Assembly (NCBI GenBank): GCA_900753245.1
Contig: CAADYJ010000015.1
Coordinates: 1 to 7,139, forward strand
Source of the DNA: Clostridia bacterium
GTDB taxonomy: Bacteria; Bacillota; Clostridia; TANB77; CAG-508
DNA length: 7,139 bases
Direction: 5' to 3'
Shown: positions 6,314 through 7,139 of the stretch, in pieces
Numbering within the stretch: position 1 is the first letter of the stretch
Layout: every line of letters starts with the position of its first letter
Notes under the pieces: generated by a model
The model's input: the letters and a program-made list of their open reading frames with translations, nothing else
Database searches by the model: none
What the model was told of the DNA's origin: nothing
Position numbers and translations under genes: made by a program

Positions 6314-6342
6314 TTTACATAAATAAATAAAAATGGTATAAT
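6314..6342 (+). promoter_or_regulatory. upstream promoter candidate for the ADP-ribosyltransferase-like gene
   Basis: TTTACA (6314-6319), a 17-base spacer and a perfect TATAAT (6337-6342), with TG at 6334-6335 as an extended -10, form a strong housekeeping-type promoter. The start would be near 6349, giving a leader of about 150 bases. An inverted pair TACCAT (6306-6311) and ATGGTA (6333-6338) flanks the -35 and enters the -10; AATGGTA recurs at 6373-6379. These could be operator half-sites. Confidence 0.65.
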
Positions 6343-6357
6343 TGTAATGAAATTGAC

Positions 6358-6385
6358 AAATATTATTAACACAATGGTAATATTT
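6358..6385 (+). repeat. 8-bp inverted repeat in the leader of the ADP-ribosyltransferase-like gene
   Basis: AAATATTA (6358-6365) is the reverse complement of TAATATTT (6378-6385), with a 12-base centre that can add two wobble pairs and one A-T pair. It is AT-only in its arms and may be a protein-binding site just downstream of the first promoter. Confidence 0.35.
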
Positions 6386-6402
6386 ATAATATATAATGTT
6401 TT

Positions 6403-6409
6403 TGTCGAA
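6403..6409 (+). promoter_or_regulatory. match to the Spo0A box consensus
   Basis: TGTCGAA matches the 7-base core recognised by the sporulation regulator Spo0A in Bacillus and Clostridium. It lies 28 bases before the second promoter's -35. One such match is expected by chance in a window of this size and composition, and nothing here shows that the organism has Spo0A. Confidence 0.15.
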
Positions 6410-6437
6410 TAATGTCATATATTGCGATGAAAAGTTC

Positions 6438-6466
6438 TTGAAAAACTAGTATTTATAGTATAAAAT
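6438..6466 (+). promoter_or_regulatory. proximal promoter candidate for the ADP-ribosyltransferase-like gene
   Basis: TTGAAA (6438-6443), a 17-base spacer and TAAAAT (6461-6466) resemble the predicted tuf promoter, including the overlapping TATAAA (6459-6464). The start would be near 6473, leaving a short leader of about 29 bases before ATG 6502. Confidence 0.55.
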
Positions 6467-6501
6467 AATTAAAATGAGATAACATAATACTAGGAGAAAA
6501 A

Positions 6502-7134
6502 ATGGAACAAAAAATTATAAAAGGATATCATGGAACTAATAAAAGTAATGAGGCTAGTATAATCAAATTTGGATATGATATGTCCAAATGCAAAGAAGAA
6601 CAACAATGGTTAGGGAAAGGAATATATTTTTGGGAAAGTTTATATTATGCTGTTGAATGGAATTATATAAATTCACATTCATTTTCTAGAAATGCAATAT
6701 TAAAGAAAATTATAAATGACAAAACTATTTTTGTAGCCGATATATTTATAGAAGATGATAAAATGTTAGATTTAAGTTCACCTGAAGGAACAATACTTTT
6801 TGAAGAGTTTCAAAATACTTTAAGGAAGAGTTTAGGAGAAGATGAAGTAAAAAAAGCAGATAATAAAGATGATGTTTGTTGGATATATATACTTCATAAG
6901 TATGGTTTTTTTGAAAAGTTTGATGTAATAATTGCAACATATAGAAAAGAAATAAAATTGGAAAATACAAGATCACCTAGAAATTTTGAAAAATATCTTC
7001 AAAAACAAATATGTGTAAAAAAGGCTAATAATATTATTAGTAATAAAGTTTATAATAACATAGATATAATAAAGTATTATTTCGAATATATATATAATAA
7101 TAGAATAAGGAGTAGGAAAGCAACAAGGAGGTAA
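6502..7134 (+). CDS. PARP-like ADP-ribosyltransferase domain protein, possible toxin
   Basis: The 210-residue protein has the order of motifs seen in PARP-type ADP-ribosyltransferases, which move ADP-ribose from NAD+ to a target. YHGT (His10) fits the first NAD-binding motif, and WLGKGIYFWE (36-45, Tyr42) the second; eukaryotic PARPs have HGS and GKGIYF about 30 residues apart, as here. AVEW (50-53) fits the next helix. The third catalytic position is uncertain: Gln169 in QKQICVKK is my preferred candidate, with Glu101 or Glu102 as alternatives. A fold-like stretch VCWIYILHKYGFF (125-137) and FDVIIATY (140-147) precedes it, and the C-terminus is basic. There is no signal peptide or membrane segment, so action in the producing cell's cytoplasm is likely. 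AGGAG (6492-6496) is five bases before ATG 6502. The stop overlaps the ribosome binding site of a next gene. Substrate and true role are not visible. Confidence 0.7.
   Translation: MEQKIIKGYHGTNKSNEASIIKFGYDMSKCKEEQQWLGKGIYFWESLYYAVEWNYINSHSFSRNAILKKIINDKTIFVADIFIEDDKMLDLSSPEGTILFEEFQNTLRKSLGEDEVKKADNKDDVCWIYILHKYGFFEKFDVIIATYRKEIKLENTRSPRNFEKYLQKQICVKKANNIISNKVYNNIDIIKYYFEYIYNNRIRSRKATRR
7125..7131 (+). promoter_or_regulatory. ribosome binding site of a gene starting beyond the window
   Basis: AAGGAGG (7125-7131) is a full-strength site lying inside the last codons of the ADP-ribosyltransferase-like gene, directly before its TAA (7132-7134). The eight bases left to the window edge are the ideal spacing, so a start codon is expected at about 7140. 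Such an overlap usually means translational coupling of two genes in one operon. Confidence 0.65.
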
Positions 7135-7139
7135 TAAAA

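Noticed and set aside
6396..6449. 17-codon open frame between the two promoters upstream of the ADP-ribosyltransferase-like gene
   Set aside because: There is no ribosome binding site before its ATG, and it overlaps the proximal promoter's -35; frames of this length are common by chance.
6746..6976. Minus-strand 76-codon frame opposite the ADP-ribosyltransferase-like gene
   Set aside because: It is hydrophobic and could suggest an antisense membrane toxin, but its composition follows from A-rich plus-strand coding, and I found no positive evidence for a gene.

Overview
The window is chromosomal DNA from a low-GC, Gram-positive-type bacterium, most likely a member of the Clostridia or a related Firmicutes lineage. 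The evidence is strong AT bias in spacers and codon choice, near-perfect AGGAGG ribosome binding sites, textbook TTGACA/TATAAT promoters, a short insertion in ribosomal protein S12 that is typical of Firmicutes, and Firmicutes-like S7, EF-G and EF-Tu sequences. Species cannot be named from what is visible.

Layout. At the left edge lies what may be the last 30 codons of an upstream gene (3-95). A promoter at 103-131 then leads to a Lys/Glu-rich coiled-coil protein of unknown function (171-1358). The centre is the streptomycin (str) translation operon in its conserved order: rpsL (S12, 1512-1925), rpsG (S7, 2225-2695), fusA (EF-G, 2720-4801) and tuf (EF-Tu, 5003-6202). It has a strong promoter in front of rpsL and a clear intrinsic terminator after tuf. 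The usual rpoB-rpoC genes are not directly upstream; the coiled-coil gene takes that place. Past the terminator, a 299-base spacer holds two promoter candidates and several short repeats. It leads to a 210-residue protein (6502-7134) that has the HGT and GKGIYF motifs of PARP-type ADP-ribosyltransferases. Its stop codon overlaps the ribosome binding site of a further gene that would begin just beyond the window.

How the genes work together. S12 and S7 are small-subunit proteins, and EF-G and EF-Tu are the two main elongation GTPases, so the four central genes supply translation and are probably co-transcribed. Three of the operon's non-coding parts look structured. The rpsL leader starts with a hairpin followed by a T-rich run. 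The rpsL-rpsG gap is unusually long (299 bases), and a strong near-15-bp stem ends just before the rpsG ribosome binding site. The fusA-tuf gap has a promoter set inside a perfect 12-bp inverted repeat and a second long hairpin just before the tuf ribosome binding site.

The most likely place for something undescribed is the right edge. The ADP-ribosyltransferase-like gene, with its own promoters and a closely coupled downstream partner, looks like the first half of a toxin-antitoxin or defence pair, but the partner is not visible here.
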